From Carposina sasakii (lineage: Eukaryota > Arthropoda > Insecta > Lepidoptera > Carposinidae): a DNA stretch of 64,000 nucleotides. Below the pieces are notes generated by a model. The model did no database searches. It worked only from the letters and a program-made list of their open reading frames with translations, and was not told the origin of the DNA. The stretch lies in contig CP053172.1 of the NCBI GenBank assembly GCA_014607495.2, positions 7,454,888 to 7,518,887 of the forward strand, in the 5' to 3' direction. Made by a program: the position numbers and the translations under genes. Shown in pieces: positions 11,359 to 23,875 of the stretch (position 1 is its first letter; every line of letters begins with the position of its first letter).

Positions 11359-12458
11359 AAATTACGAAGAATGCAGATCCGGCGCTAAACAACGCGAAAT
11401 TGATATTGAGGAACTCTACTGCCTATCCCATTCAGAACATTACCCAAACTATACAATGTTATTTCTGCGAGAAACAATTTGGTGACCCCCACTCGTTTAG
11501 GTATCACTTTTGCACGGATCACATGGACTTAGATATGTCTACCTGTGTACAGCAAAACTTTCGAGATAAACAAATACGCGTCGATATCACAGACCTGCGT
11601 TGCACGTGTTGTATCGGCGAATATGCCTCATTTGAACTCCTTACCAAGCATTTGGTAGACGCCCATGAGGTCCCGCTGGACTTAAACCACCACATGGGTC
11701 TGATACCGCTAAAATTTAACGATGATAAATTTGAGTGCGTGATGTGTAGCAAAAAGTTTACCGGCGCAAAGGAACTGTCGAGGCATACAGGCACTCATTT
11801 CCTTAAAAACATCTGCCATTTATGCGCGAGAGGCTTCGAAACAGCGTCGGCTTTACGTAGACATTTACGGCACAAACACGCGTCCCTTCCGCACTGTTCA
11901 CGCTGTAAGCAAACGTTTGCCAGCAACGACGAAAAAATACAACATGTCCGAGAAAGCAAGGAGTGTTTACGGTTCAGCTGCAACATTTGCACAGAACGCT
12001 TCCTCTTCTGGGAACTGAGGGAACAACATCTTGTCAAAGTCCACGGCAAACCGAAACAGAAGTACGTGTGCAAGGAATGCGGGAAGATCTTTGAGAATAG
12101 ACTGAAACTTTACCGACATTTTAACTCAGAACATAGATGCGACCTGGCGTGTGATGTCTGCGGTAAAGCACTTACGTCGAAACAAGACTTGGTTGAGCAT
12201 AAACGAAGGCATACCGGGGAAACGCCCTTCAAATGCGACGTTTGTAATAAGACTTATGCTAAAGTTCGTGGATACAAGTTCCATTTGAGAGTTCATGATG
12301 ATAGTAAAAAGTTGTCTTGCTCTATGTGCAAAAGATTATTTACGCGCCAGATATATTTGCAGAATCATGTCAAGAAACATCACCCTAATGTTCACGATGT
12401 AGATCCAAAGACACTCATTCTTAGTAACAAGAGACCAACCAAAACTTGCAATTTCTGA
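11359..12458 (+). CDS. C2H2 zinc-finger terminal exon 2 (10 fingers)
   Basis: Entered in phase 1 after 'tttcttttctag'; 365 codons to TGA. The opening is diverged (NNAKLILRNSTAYPI). Fingers run from CYFC (about residue 36) to CSMC (about residue 318), with finger 5 of C2HC form (CSRC...HVRESKEC). A canonical TGETPFKC linker joins fingers 8 and 9, while the other linkers are non-canonical. The basic tail after finger 10 ends NKRPTKTCNF. It is among the more divergent members of its subfamily, which suggests an older duplication. The role, DNA binding, is inferred from family alone. Confidence 0.85.
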
Positions 12459-12794
12459 ATTTAGGGGTAGGTCAGTCTTCGGGCTAAATAGTCAGTTTTT
12501 GAACTAAAATCTTAGTTCATAACACAAGAGTAAAGAGCATTTACATACATACTCTCGAAAACTAAATCATATTGGTACTTAAGCTGATTATTATTATTGA
12601 TGCCTACCGTAATACCGCTGAGCAAGGTTACCGCGAAGCATACTTACACATAATTAATTTTCCAGTTTCTCACCATAAAAATAATTCTTTACTGTTCTCT
12701 ATCTCTCAACTGTCCCTACTATTGTCTCTTATATTAAGAGATAATAATAACACAATAACCTCATAGTGACCAAGACCATTCTCTTTTGTTCTAG
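12459..12794. other. 336-bp gap between exons 2 and 3
   Basis: Contains only 3' UTR-like AT-rich sequence and the acceptor 'tctcttttgttctag' at its end. No AATAAA could be placed with confidence. It is short for an independent promoter plus first exon. Confidence 0.5.
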
Positions 12795-13846
12795 ACTTCG
12801 ATTGGTTAATTGAAGCGAGAGACAACGCTAAGGTAATCGTGAAATATACGACGGCTTACCCATTTAGGATACCAGCTAACTCGATGTTATGCGTTTACTG
12901 TTACGACCAATATGACGACCCTAAGGACTATCGATCTCACATGAAAGAGGAACATTCTAGCTTTAACCTGGATACGGCATTTGCTCATTGCAAGACAAAT
13001 TACACGGAGTTTGCCAAAGTTGACATTACGGAGTTGTCTTGCCGGATATGCGAAGAAAGGTTCGCAAATATCACGGATATTTCCTTACATTTGGTGAATA
13101 AACATAAGAAGAACATTAATCTCGAGGTGGATAGTGGATTGCAGGCTTTCGTGTTAGGTGACGAGAAGTGGGTGTGTTTTTTATGCAACTTGAAGCTACC
13201 TTGCCTTAGGCAGCTAAGTAGACACACAAACACTCATTATCATAAGTATACCTGCGAATCATGCGGCAAATCCTACATTAGCGAACTTAACCTAAAGAGA
13301 CATCTTCTGTTCGCTCATGGAAATAAAAAGATATGTACGCGATGCAAAGAGACTTTTCCTTCCTTGGAAGCGAGAAGACAGCATGTGCTAGAGTCTGAGT
13401 CGTGTTGGGAACAAAGCTGTAAACTGTGCGGGCAAAGATTCGTTTCGAGGAAACTGAAAGTAGAGCACCTTAGTCAAGTTCATGGCCAGCAGCGTAAGAC
13501 GTATAATTGCCCCGATTGTGGACAGTTTTTTAAACAATGGTCCCTATATCGGGCCCATTTCGTCATTTATCACACCAACAATAACTTTGAGTGCGCGTTC
13601 TGCGGCTTAAAGTTCGTCACCAAGCGCGATTACGAAGAGCACAAAGTTATACACACAAAAGAAAGATCCTACCCATGCAATGTGTGTTCCAAAACGTTTT
13701 CCAGAAAAAAGAATTTGTCTCAGCACGCGTGGATTCACAACGAGCATAAGCGATTTGAATGTAAACTTTGCAATAAGCAGTTTAACCAGAGAGTTAGCTG
13801 GAAGTCCCATATGAAGTCTTACCATCCAGGGCTTGTTGATTTTTAA
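12795..13846 (+). CDS. C2H2 zinc-finger terminal exon 3 (10 fingers)
   Basis: Entered in phase 1 after 'ctcttttgttctag'; 349 codons to TAA. The first in-frame ATG (inside 'MLCVYCYD') falls within the opening module just before finger 1, so it is not a believable start. Opening: ARDNAKVIVKYTTAYPFRIP. Ten fingers; finger 5 is CTRC...HVLESESC (C2HC). The last two fingers (SRKKNLSQHAWIH and FNQRVSWKSHMKSYH) are nearly invariant in this subfamily. It is separated from the next exon by only 141 bp. Confidence 0.88.
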
Positions 13847-13987
13847 ATGAGTATACTTGGGTACTATTAAAATTTTAAACGTACCTATGTTCTAAGATAA
13901 TGATAACTATAAATATTAATGATAATAGTAAATGCCAAATACGTTCAGAAATCAGTGAATGACCAAGGACATTTCTTTTTGTTCTAG

Positions 13988-15096
13988 ACGTTATTGACGC
14001 AAAACTCTACGCGAGAAAAAATGCCGAGGTCATAGTGAAATACGCGACTGTTTACCCATTCAGACTTCCAGAAGAATCCATGGTGTGCGTGTACTGCGCT
14101 GAGAGGTATCCGGAACCAGAAGCTTATAGGCTGCACATGGATACAGAGCATCAGACTTTTAATGCTCGCATGGCATTTACGCACTGCACCGAAGGCTACG
14201 TCAAGGTGGATTGTACAAGTGTGCGTTGCCGTATCTGCACTAAACCTTTTAATACTGCTGATGAAGTAGCAAAACATCTAAAGTTATTCCACGGCCTCCC
14301 TATAACTAATGATGCAAATCTTGGCTTAGTACCGTTTAAACTGTATAAAGACAAGTTTCACTGCGCGATTTGTAATTTGAAATGTTATAGCCTTCGACAG
14401 TTGAGCCGGCACATGCAATCGCACTTTCGTGAATACACATGCGAGAGCTGTGGAAAATCTTACTCTACCCCTACAGGCTTAAGGTGCCACCTCCAGTTTT
14501 CTCACTCGAAACGAGGCACTGTTTGCAGAAAATGCAAGGAGACCTTTCCCACTGCTGAAGCAAAGAAAGCACATCTTACAACCTCACTTAGATGCTGGTC
14601 TTACGTGTGTAATGTTTGTGGTCAACGCTTCTTGAGTTGGGAGCTCAAAGAGGACCATTTAAGGGTAGCTCACGGCGCTAGAACTAAAACTTTTTCATGT
14701 CAAGAGTGCAACGAAGTGTACGACAAACGAAAAAAGTTGCGTTCGCATTTCATTCTGTGTCATACGGATAACAACTTTGTTTGTACTTGCTGTGGTCTTA
14801 AATTTGAAAGTAAACGTTTGTTGGAAGAGCACAGAGTTGTGCACACTAAAGAAAAGTTGTTCCCTTGTTCTGTCTGCTCCAAGTCTTTTCCGCGTAAAAA
14901 GAATCTGATTCAGCACATGTGGATTCACAGCGACGTGAAGAGGTTTGAGTGCACATTGTGCAAAAAGCAATTCAATCAAAGAATCAGCTGGAAAACTCAT
15001 ATGAAGTCATATCACCCGGAATTACTGGAGTCTGGGTTTGGAAAAAAAGATGGCGTTAAACTTCAAATACCTTTAGATAATAAATCAGGAATGTAA
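13988..15096 (+). CDS. C2H2 zinc-finger terminal exon 4 (10 fingers)
   Basis: Phase 1 entry after 'tttttgttctag'; 368 codons to TAA. Opening: ARKNAEVIVKYATVYPF. Finger 1 (CVYC) is at about residue 34 and finger 10 (CTLC...HMKSYH) near residue 345. A tail rich in charged residues (GFGKKDGVKLQIPLDNKSGM) follows the last finger. That tail is shared almost word for word with exon 6 (16716-17827) and with no other exon, which marks a close or recombined relationship. Finger 5 is C2HC. The gap upstream is 141 bp. Confidence 0.88.
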
Positions 15097-15529
15097 TTAT
15101 ATTTTTTTTGTCTAGCATTTGTATATTATGGCATTTACCTAGTGATAATACAATATACAAAAACTTGTATTATTTAAAGACATATTATGTTAGTAACAAA
15201 TTGTAATCAAATCATCAATAATCAAGTGAAATCTAGCTTGTTGTAACGATCTTTTTTAAATCAATTTGGATTTATTTAAATAAATATACATAAAAATAAT
15301 TCAAAGTCCTCATTACGTGACACGTTTGGTCTAATTTTATTTTTCGCTTCGAATTTCTCGAATCGATTTTATTTATCGCTCGCTCGCTTCACTCGCTCGC
15401 ACCAAAATGAACGATAGACACAGACGATCGAATCGTGCGCAACCGTCCGAGCCCGCCCGTATAAGTTGTCATTGTGTTTTGAGGTCGAATCGACTCGGTA
15501 GATCGAACCGACACATCGATAGCTTGTTC
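15097..15529. other. Gap after exon 4; no exon
   Basis: AT-rich 3' UTR-like sequence up to about 15360, then a GC-richer 'cgctcgctcgcttcactcgc' stretch unlike its surroundings. The 5' part of the dead exon that follows, including its acceptor, is missing and seems replaced by this sequence. Confidence 0.45.
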
Positions 15530-16555
15530 GCCTTATCCTTTCGTGATCCCAGACAGAAGGTTGTGTGGCATGTGTTTGCTGTGAAGAACGATTCCCTAAT
15601 CCATCACTATATGGCAAACACATGGCAGAAGAAAACACTTCCAATAAAACACAAGTCGATTTTGAAACGTTTGCTGCGTTTACTTACCGAGCCCGAAATC
15701 ATTTGAAAGTTGATTGCACTAATCTGCGGTGTCGTTTATGCTCAGAGGCTCTCGACACTTGAAGATGCCGCAAAGCATTTAAATGAAAAACACGATCGGG
15801 GCTGTTTTCTCGATCAAAGCTTGGGACTGCAAATGCAAATTCGCCACTAATAAACTTTCGTGTGCATTTTGCAACAGCCCTTTTGCCGATTTACGCGCAT
15901 TGAACTTACATACACACACTCGGTACGCTAAGTACATCTGCGAGACTTGCGGAAAACCATATTCCTCATACACGTTGCTAGTAGAACACGTGAGATATGC
16001 GCACGCTAGCGGGAAACTGCAGGTGGTTATGTAAGAAAAGTTTCACAACGATTGAGGTAAACGAACACTTGGACACATCAAACATTTGTTGTAGACATGT
16101 TTGTAAGGTTTGTGGCGAGAGATTCGCTAACTGGCTTCTTAAAATCAAACACCTGGAACAAGTCCATGGCGCGGCAACTAACAAGTTTCCATGTTCAGTA
16201 TACGACGTAGTATTCAAAAACGTAACAAAATGCAACGACATTTCGTAATTAACATACAGATAATTTTGCTTGCGGTTCCTGCAATCGGAAATTCCCTACA
16301 CAGCGTTTATTAGATGAACACAAGACCATCGTGCATGAGAAACATAAGATGTTCCAATGTAAAGTTTGCTACAGGTTTTTTCCCGGAAGCTTACAATAAC
16401 ATCGCACATGTTGATTCACATTGACAAGAAATTTGAGTGTACATTATGGAAATTCAATATACGAGGCTCCTGGATGACTCATATGAAAGCATACCTATCC
16501 GGCGCTCGAAGAGTTCGGAGAAAACGTTATCGTGAAAGTTTCAGTATCCTCTGAC
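15530..16555 (+). pseudogene. Dead zinc-finger terminal exon
   Basis: Relics of finger modules in the standard order but in several frames: a CVCCEERFPNPSLYGKHM-like finger 1 (from about 15570), VDCTNLRCRLCSE for finger 2 (15710), CAFCNSPFADLRALNLHT for finger 3 (15865), CETCGKPYSS for finger 4 (15940), CKVCGERFANWLLK for finger 6 (16100), and a decayed end near 16440 (YLSG against the usual YHPE). There are several stops and frameshifts. The opening module and a 'tgttctag' acceptor are absent. It is most similar to exons 6 and 7. Probably a non-functional duplicate. Confidence 0.85.
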
Positions 16556-16715
16556 GTTAAAAAAGGAACATAAACATAACAATATTTATGTTACTCTCCG
16601 GATAAGTCGTACGGATGTTTTCTTCTGTATAAACTGTTGGTGTACAGATAAAGAATAAGAATTATTCTAAATGTAAAATCTGACTTATGATCATTTCGTT
16701 TTTTTTCTGTTCTAG

Positions 16716-17827
16716 ACTGTAATCGGGTGACCTTCTCAAGACGCAATGCCGAAAACTTAATACGATATACTACAGCATACCCATTCAAGCTCCCGGATGG
16801 TTGTATAGTGTGTGTTTATTGTGGTGAATCATACGTTGATCCGTCAATATTCAGAAAGCACATGGCTGATGAACATACTACTTTTAAAACGCACATGGCT
16901 TATGCACACGTCCACGAAGGTTATGTAAAGGTCGATTGCACCGACCTGCGATGTCGTATATGCTCAGAGCCTTTCGAAACCCTTGAAGATGCCTCGAAGC
17001 ATTTACGGGAAGAACACGCTCAGCTATTTGACCTTGATCGAGATTTGGGCCTGCAAATGTTCAAGTTTCATGATAGGAAATTATCGTGCGCGATTTGCAG
17101 TAAACTGTTCGCTGATCTACGCTCTTTAAGCAGACACACACAATTTCATTATGCCAAGTATACTTGCGAGTCTTGCGGAAAATCATATTCCACGACTTCC
17201 TCACTTCATCAGCATTTAAAAAATTCGCATTCCACCGAGAATAAATGCCACAGGTGTAAGAAAAGTTTTACTTCAATAGCAGAGCTTAAGGAACATTCAA
17301 GCGTGTCCAAACGGTGCTTCAAATACTTGTGTACAGTTTGTGGTGAACGATTCTCCACGTATGTTCTTAGAAGTAGACACATTCGAGAATCTCATGATCC
17401 TATAATTAAAACGTTTTCATGCCAAGAATGTGGCTTACAATTCAATAGTAGTAAAAAAATGCGATCGCATTATATTATGCGCCACACGGATAACTTCGTT
17501 TGCTCTTGCTGCGGGCTTAAGTTTGTAAACAAACGTAGGTTAGAAGAACACAAGACTGTGCATACCAAAGAAAAATTGTTTTCGTGTACAGTATGCGCAA
17601 AAAGCTTTCCCCATAAGAAGAATCTGACACAGCACATGTGGATTCACAGTGAGGTGAAGAGATTTGAGTGCACATTGTGCAAAAAGGAATTCAATCAAAG
17701 AATCAGCTGGAAAACTCATATGAACTCATATCATCCGGAACTGCTCGAGTTAAGATTTGGAGAAAAGGACAACGTTAAATTGCAAATATCTTTAGACAAT
17801 AAATCAAGAGTAGAAACTGATTCGTAA
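16716..17827 (+). CDS. C2H2 zinc-finger terminal exon 6 (10 fingers, mosaic)
   Basis: Phase 1 entry after 'ttttttctgttctag'; 369 codons to TAA. The first half (opening RRNAENLIRYTTAYPFKLP through finger 4) closely matches exon 7, including DRDLGLQMFK. The second half (from finger 7: FSCQEC, HTKEKLF, then fingers 9-10 and the tail VKLQISLDNKSR) matches exon 4. It therefore looks like a recombinant of its neighbours. Ten fingers; finger 5 is C2HC (CHRC...HSSVSKRC). Only 99 bp separate its stop from the next exon. Confidence 0.88.
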
Positions 17828-17926
17828 CAATTGCAAGTCGTCATATTAGAGATCATTTGTTTAATGTAGACATTTCCTGGGAGTCATAGGTGGCTTATGA
17901 TCATAGGATTTTTTTTTCTGTTCTAG

Positions 17927-18984
17927 AGTGTAATCGAGTGTCCTTCGCAAGACGGAATGCTGGAAACTTAATACGATATACCACAGCATACCCATTCAAG
18001 CTCCCAGAACGTTGTATGGTATGTGTGTACTGTGCTGAATCATTCGCTGATCCATCACTATTCCGAAAGCACATGGCCGATGAACACACGTCTTTTAAAA
18101 CGCACATGGCCTTCGCGCATATTCACGAAGGTCATGTTAAAGTCGATTGCACGGACCTGCGGTGTCGTATTTGCTCAGAAGCCTTCGATAATTTGGATGA
18201 TGCTTCCAAGCATTTAAGTGAGGAGCACGCCCAGAAATTTGATGCTGACCGCGACTTAGGTCTACAAATGTTTAAATTAGATAACAACAAATTGACTTGC
18301 GCAATTTGTAACACTATGTTTACTGACCTCCGCTCTTTAAGCAGACATACGCAAACGCATTATGCCAAGTTTACTTGCGAGTCTTGTGGTAAATCATATA
18401 CTACTTCATCTTCATTACAACAGCATCTAAGATACAGTCACGTTAGCGAGAAAATATGTAGGAGGTGTAAGAAAAGTTTCGCCTCTGTGACGGAACTGAA
18501 CGAACATTTGATCACATCAAAAAGATGTTGCAGATACTTATGTAACATTTGCGGCGAAAGATTTTGGGCGTGGCACATTAAAAATCAACACATGGAAAAG
18601 GTTCATGGTCAAGCGAAGAGAAAGTATACTTGTCCCGAATGCTCGTTGGAATTTGATAATCACGAGTCCTGTAGAGTCCATTTCAGAACCGTCCACACTG
18701 ACGATTATATAGAATGTTCCTTTTGTGGTCGTAAGTTTGTCACAGAATATAGACTACGGAAACATATGGTGGTGCACACTGGCGAAAAATTATTCACATG
18801 TCTTGTATGTTCTAAAAACTTTCCCCGTAAATGTTCTTTAAGGCAACACATGTGGATTCACAGCGCTGTCAAGAAGTGGGAGTGTACAATATGCGACAAA
18901 CCATTTAATCAGAAAGTAAGCTGGAAGACGCATATGAAGTCACGTCATCCAGAAATATCTGATGATGGCATCGAAATTAAATAA
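17927..18984 (+). CDS. C2H2 zinc-finger terminal exon 7 (10 fingers)
   Basis: Phase 1 entry after 'tttttttctgttctag'; 351 codons to TAA. Opening: RRNAGNLIRYTTAYPFKLP. Ten fingers; finger 5 is CRRC...HLITSKRC; a canonical HTGEKLFTC linker joins fingers 8 and 9. The array ends FNQKVSWKTHMKSRHPEIS with a short acidic tail. The reading frame stays open upstream through the acceptor (..FFSVLE), so the apparent ATG at 17890 lies in the intron and is rejected as a start. Confidence 0.88.
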
Positions 18985-19131
18985 ACACCATCGCATCGTA
19001 TAACTAATCCTATTTAAGGATCTGAAAAACTTATTCTAATCTAGCTTATACATGTCTCAAAAAATGTATCATGGACAAAAGACAATTATTAGCTCCCAAT
19101 AAATGACCAAAGGAAATTTCTTTTGTTCTAG

Positions 19132-20177
19132 ACGGTAATCCGATGGTCGTCACGAAATGCAACGCGGAAACCATAGTGGAATTCGCGACGGCTTACCCAT
19201 TTCGTCTTCCCGAAGACACGATGGTTTGCGTGTACTGCTGCGAATCCTTTGAGGATCCTTCCGAATTCAGGAAACATTACGCTGAACATCCAGACTTCAA
19301 GCCACATATGGCTTTTTCCCATATCAGCGAAGGAGACCTAAAAGTAGATTGCACAGACCTCAGGTGCCGCATTTGTCGCGAATCATTTGACGACCTCATC
19401 TCCGTGGCCAAGCATTTAAGGGATGCCCACAATAAAATAATGATAAACTTAGACTTCCACTTAGGATTACAGCCGTTCAAACTTATTAAGGGGCTCCTAA
19501 TGTGTGCGATGTGCGATTCAAAGTTCACATGTCTACGTTCTTTGAGCAGACACACGCAGACACATTTTGCGAAAGTCACCTGCGAAACTTGTGGAAAGTT
19601 TTACTCCACCGTTGGGGCCCTGAATAAACATATAAAGTACAATCACACAACCGACAAGAAGTTCTGTAGGAAGTGCGATAAGGCATTCAGCACAGCCAAG
19701 GAATTAAGAGAGCACTACAAAGATTCTAAACGCTGCTGGAGGTATTTATGTTTTGGCTGTGGACAGAGGTTCTTCAATTGGGATCTAAAACAATTGCACA
19801 TGGAAGAGGCCCACGGGAAACCTAGGAAGTCCAAATCTTGCCCGGAATGTGGCGAAGTTTTCCAACACCGCAACAATTTTCGCGCGCACTTCATTATTAA
19901 TCACACTCAAGACTTCTTTCAATGCTCCTACTGCGAACGTAAATTCGATTCGGAAAAAAATTATAACAGTCACGTTGTCATACACACGGGGGAGAAAAAG
20001 TTCGCGTGCAATGTATGCCTTAAAACGTTTCCCAGAAAGAAATCTTTGTCCCAGCACATGTGGATTCACAGCGACGTGAAGAAATGGGTCTGCACCATGT
20101 GCGACAAGCATTTCAACCAGAGAGTTAGCTGGAAAACCCACATGAAAGCGCACCATCCCGAACTTTGCGATTGGTAG
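19132..20177 (+). CDS. C2H2 zinc-finger terminal exon 8 (10 fingers)
   Basis: Phase 1 entry after 'tttcttttgttctag'; 347 codons to TAG. Opening: TKCNAETIVEFATAYPFRLP. Finger 1 is shortened at its end (HYAEHPDF, one residue less between the histidines than its sisters). Fingers 2-10 are standard; finger 5 is CRKC...HYKDSKRC. It ends FNQRVSWKTHMKAHHPELCDW, the same CDW end as exon 10. The next acceptor begins within 68 bp of the stop. Confidence 0.88.
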
Positions 20178-20245
20178 ACAGTTTTAGTTAGGGCAAGGGG
20201 TGAGAAGAACAAGATTAATGACCGGAGGATTTTCTTTTGTTCTAG

Positions 20246-21294
20246 AAATAAGGCCGTACACCATCGCAAAGGGAAATGCCGAGCTCATAGTGCAATATGC
20301 TACCGCGTACCCTTTTCGAATTCCAGGGAAGTTTCTAATGTGTGTGTATTGCGAAGAGACTTTCGAAGAGTCTGTTCTGTTTAGGCAGCATGTCCACGAT
20401 AAACATCCCCACTTCAGCCTTAGGGTTGCCTTTGCGCATATCACAGAACACTTCATAAAAGTTGACTGTTCAGATTTGAAATGCCGTATATGTTCAAAGG
20501 GATTTGACAAACTCGAAGATATAGCCGAGCATTTGTATAAAGATCACGACAAACCGCTGTCCTTGGAACACTCCTTAGGCATCCAGCAGTTCAAGTTTAC
20601 GGGGAATCGTTTTTCGTGTACCGTCTGTGGTATAAAGTTTCCGTGTCTGCGGTCTTTAAGTCGGCATACGCAGTCTCACTACTCGAAAGTGACTTGCGAA
20701 TCGTGCGGCAAGACATTTTCTAATGCAGCGTCACTGAACAAACACGTGAAATCTGTACACGAACGTCAACGATGGTGTACGCGATGCCAGAAGTCATTCG
20801 AGTCCTTGGCTGCATTGAACGAGCACTTCATCCAATCGGTGCCCTGCCGGAGATACGTCTGCAGTATTTGCGACGACCGCTTTTGCTATTACAATTTGAA
20901 ACAGCAGCACATGCGTGACGCACACGGCCAAGGAAGTTTCCGTAAAAAATGTCTTGAATGCGACGAAGTGTTCGAATCGGCACCTGCGTATCGGTTTCAT
21001 TACATAAAGAATCATACAGATAACTTTTTACAGTGTCCTTTCTGTGAATTAAAGTGCGTGGATAAATCTACGCTTAATAAACATTTGCCATCTCACACGG
21101 GCGAAAGAGCGTTTACATGCAGTGTTTGTGATAAATCCTTCGCGAGAAAGTGTGCTCTAACACAACACATGTGGATACACAGTGAGGTCAAAAAGTGGGT
21201 GTGTAAGATATGCGACAGGAAATTTAATCAGAATGTTAGTTTAAAAAATCATATGAAATCGTATCATCCGGAAAGTATGACGGGAACGTCATAG
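20246..21294 (+). CDS. C2H2 zinc-finger terminal exon 9 (10 fingers)
   Basis: Phase 1 entry after 'attttcttttgttctag'; 348 codons to TAG. Opening: AKGNAELIVQYATAYPFRIP. Ten fingers; finger 5 is CTRC...HFIQSVPC. The penultimate finger is CSVCDKSFARKCALTQHMWIH and the last is NQNVSLKNHMKSYHPE. The 68-bp gap upstream contains no AATAAA, so the transcript ending in exon 8 would either be cleaved at a weak site or include exon 9 sequence in its 3' UTR. Confidence 0.88.
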
Positions 21295-22258
21295 TATTGG
21301 CATTTGTGTGGACGGAGTCTTGCAGTAGATAGGAAATTTTCATGTTAAACAAATCAAATTGGTCTTGATTAAAGAAATGTGACAACGTCCAAGGTAAATT
21401 ATAATTTGTATAAAAAATTACCACTTCAAGTATGTATATGGAATTAATGGCATAATTTAATTGCTTAGCTTAAAATCACCACGTATTATAAAGAAGGCGA
21501 GTCGTCATGTTCATGCTAGAATGTCTGCATTTGTAGCTAAAAGCAAATGAACATATTTAGATACCGACTTTTTTCATAACAATGATGTAGGTAAATTGTA
21601 TTTGTCACGTCATCACATCACCCTATTGCAGTCCACTGCTAGACACGTGGGCTCTCCCAGGGCACGCCGCAAGGTTCGATCTCCCATTTTCCCGCATTCA
21701 ACTACATGTACATATTTGTATTTAATTAGACATAAATACATAACGAATTTCTTAGACTATATTTTTATTTATTTTTCCAAAATAAAACTAAACTCTTACC
21801 GTGTTATTATAAAAGAATTTAAAAAAAATTTAAGCTAAACATACCCTAAATTTGGCAGATATGCCATACATTTTGTTGTCAAATGTCATATTTAAATCGA
21901 GTCTAATTTTAGGCGCTCTTTTGTAATAACACCGTTATGGTCCCGCAGTACTTCTAAAGTGGACGTTTCTCGTTTTTGTAAACACAATAGGTTATCTACA
22001 TATTAATATCTAGTGTAAAATTAATAAACATGTTTTAATTAGAGATGTTATATAAATATTACTCGTTAGTTATCTATAGGTTCGGGCGTCCCTCCTTAGG
22101 TATTATAGATTTTATAAACTAAACGTTTTTATTCTTGTCGGTACATTTTCTTTTTCATGTAATTCGCATTGTAAAGTGATTGCTATTCATACACATTGCA
22201 GCATTTTAGAGGTAATATCTGCTAGTAGTTATAACAATACTAATAAACTTCATGAGTA
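21295..22258. other. 3' UTR and spacer after exon 9
   Basis: AT-rich and non-coding. It contains a retroposon fragment at 21613-21674 in inverted orientation ('ccctattgcagtccactgct' ... 'ctcccagggcacgccgcaag'), matching the retroposon end at 4990-5110. Confidence 0.5.
21613..21674 (-). repeat. Retroposon 3'-end fragment
   Basis: The inverse of the 'cgtgccct...gcagtggactgcaatagg' segment at about 5050-5105. A short fragment only. Confidence 0.55.
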
Positions 22259-22631
22259 TACAGGGTGTTTTTTCGTTGCCACCCTTAACGAAGGGTACGT
22301 ACTCTATACATCAAATAAAGTAAATCTATGCCAAAATAAATGCTGGGAAACAATGTAAATAGTTTTGAAAAAAAAAAAATTTCTTGATCGGGCAAAGTTT
22401 ATAGTGTCCAGTGTTTATGCTAGTTTTTTCATAGACAGATATTAATTATTTCTCGTGAAAAAATCTTGCTACGCGCGTCTATGCAGAAAAACGCAGTCTA
22501 TTTACTCAACTTTGGACCCTAATATCTTGGGAACTAGACGCTTCACAGGTATGCTTCCATGGAGAAAAATGAGATGATGAGGAGATTCCGTAGTTTTCGG
22601 GAACGTTGACGACCAAAAATCATCCTGTATT
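22259..22631 (+). mobile_element. MITE with uninterrupted body, copy 1
   Basis: The termini 'acagggtgttttttcgttgcc' type and '...aaaaatcatcctgta' form an imperfect inverted repeat. A second copy at 56470-57196 contains the same blocks ('cacccttaacgaagggtacg', 'atgctgggaaac', 'gggaacgttgac') but is interrupted by another MITE. Confidence 0.7.
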
Positions 22632-23875
22632 ATAATTTATGTGACATAATATTACAATTGTAGGATTTTTGTGTAAAGAATTCTGGCCTAGGTACTGAAA
22701 GTACTAATATTTGTGTATAGAGAAGAAATTTCAATGTGGATGAACTTTTTTATTCTTTATTGTACCTACAAACAAAAGATAGTTGTTTACTTACATTAAG
22801 TTAATCTACAATATATAAACAGAGCTTTTTTCTCTATTATGTCATGGGGCGTGGCGTGCTAAATATTATTTATGAACATGCTCCAATCAGAAGTGGTATA
22901 TATTCATCATTTACAGCCCTGAGAAGTCCACTGTTGGACACAGGCCTCCCCCAACAACCTCCACTCCGACCGGTCGGAAGCAGCCTGCATCCAACCGACA
23001 TTATGTTTTACTAAATTGCCAAAGTTATGTAAAATGCAAAAATTATACAAACGTCGTTATATGTCGTTAACCACACTTACCTAAGTTGCTACCTTATGGC
23101 TGAGGTTAATTTGTATTTGTAAGTATCCCACTTCTGATTTTCTTTGTTTGTAAGTAGATGTGTTCCCTTGGGGTCCTCATACTTTGCCGATTCTCTATAA
23201 TTCGTATTATTGTTGTATTGCACACAATGTATAATACCAAATATACTCGACTACCTGCTCGGTAAAAGTATGAAACATCCATGGTATTGTTTATTTATTC
23301 TACGGTACCTATCCCGTTAATACCGATTGATTTGTAATATTTAGATAAGTATATGATGTTAATTATTTTTAATTGAATAAATTTTTTCACGAAAATTTTA
23401 TGCTTTTATTTGAACTTGTAGGTACGTATTCTTATAGGACTTTAATTTGGAATATAAAACACACGACACTAAAGTCATCGCAAAATAAGAGGTCCGTTTA
23501 CCGCAACGCTAGCATCTTTGCAACCTGCACACTGTTTCATACATTTTTATTTAGTTCGTGAATAATCCGCCGGACTTCTTATACCGTGATTGATTTAACC
23601 TACATTACGTAGGATAAGGATACCTACTACATTACGTAAACCTAAGGCTTATTTTGCCATGTCTTAATCGACAAATCTTTTATACTCCAAATAAGTTGGC
23701 GCTATGACTATTACTCGTAAAATATTACCAAAGCACCTAAATTATATTTAAAACAACGTGAAATAACATAGTACAGAAAAGAAATCTGACACCAATAAAC
23801 TCAGTTAACAACACATCGAGCCCACCCATTCATTTGACAAAATGAATTACAAAAAGAATTTCTTTTTTGTTCTAG
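22632..23875. other. Non-coding gap before exon 10
   Basis: Contains a LINE 3'-end fragment at 22905-22995. Otherwise AT-rich sequence with no supportable exon. The acceptor of exon 10 lies at the end. Confidence 0.5.
22905..22995 (-). repeat. LINE 3'-end fragment
   Basis: Inverted copy of 'gcaggc..gcttccgaccggtc...ttgttgggggaggcct', found in forward orientation at 59885-59965. A typical lepidopteran LINE end. Confidence 0.65.

Noticed and set aside
15407..15706. 99-codon open frame over the dead exon
   Set aside because: Wrong frame relative to finger homology; the region is a decayed zinc-finger exon preceded by unrelated sequence.
17890..17926. ATG starts upstream of acceptors (also 20200, 23842, 36353, 39625, 41027)
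   Set aside because: The frame is open through the polypyrimidine/AG by chance (read as F-F-S-V-L-E and similar). Homology and phase put the exon start after the AG.
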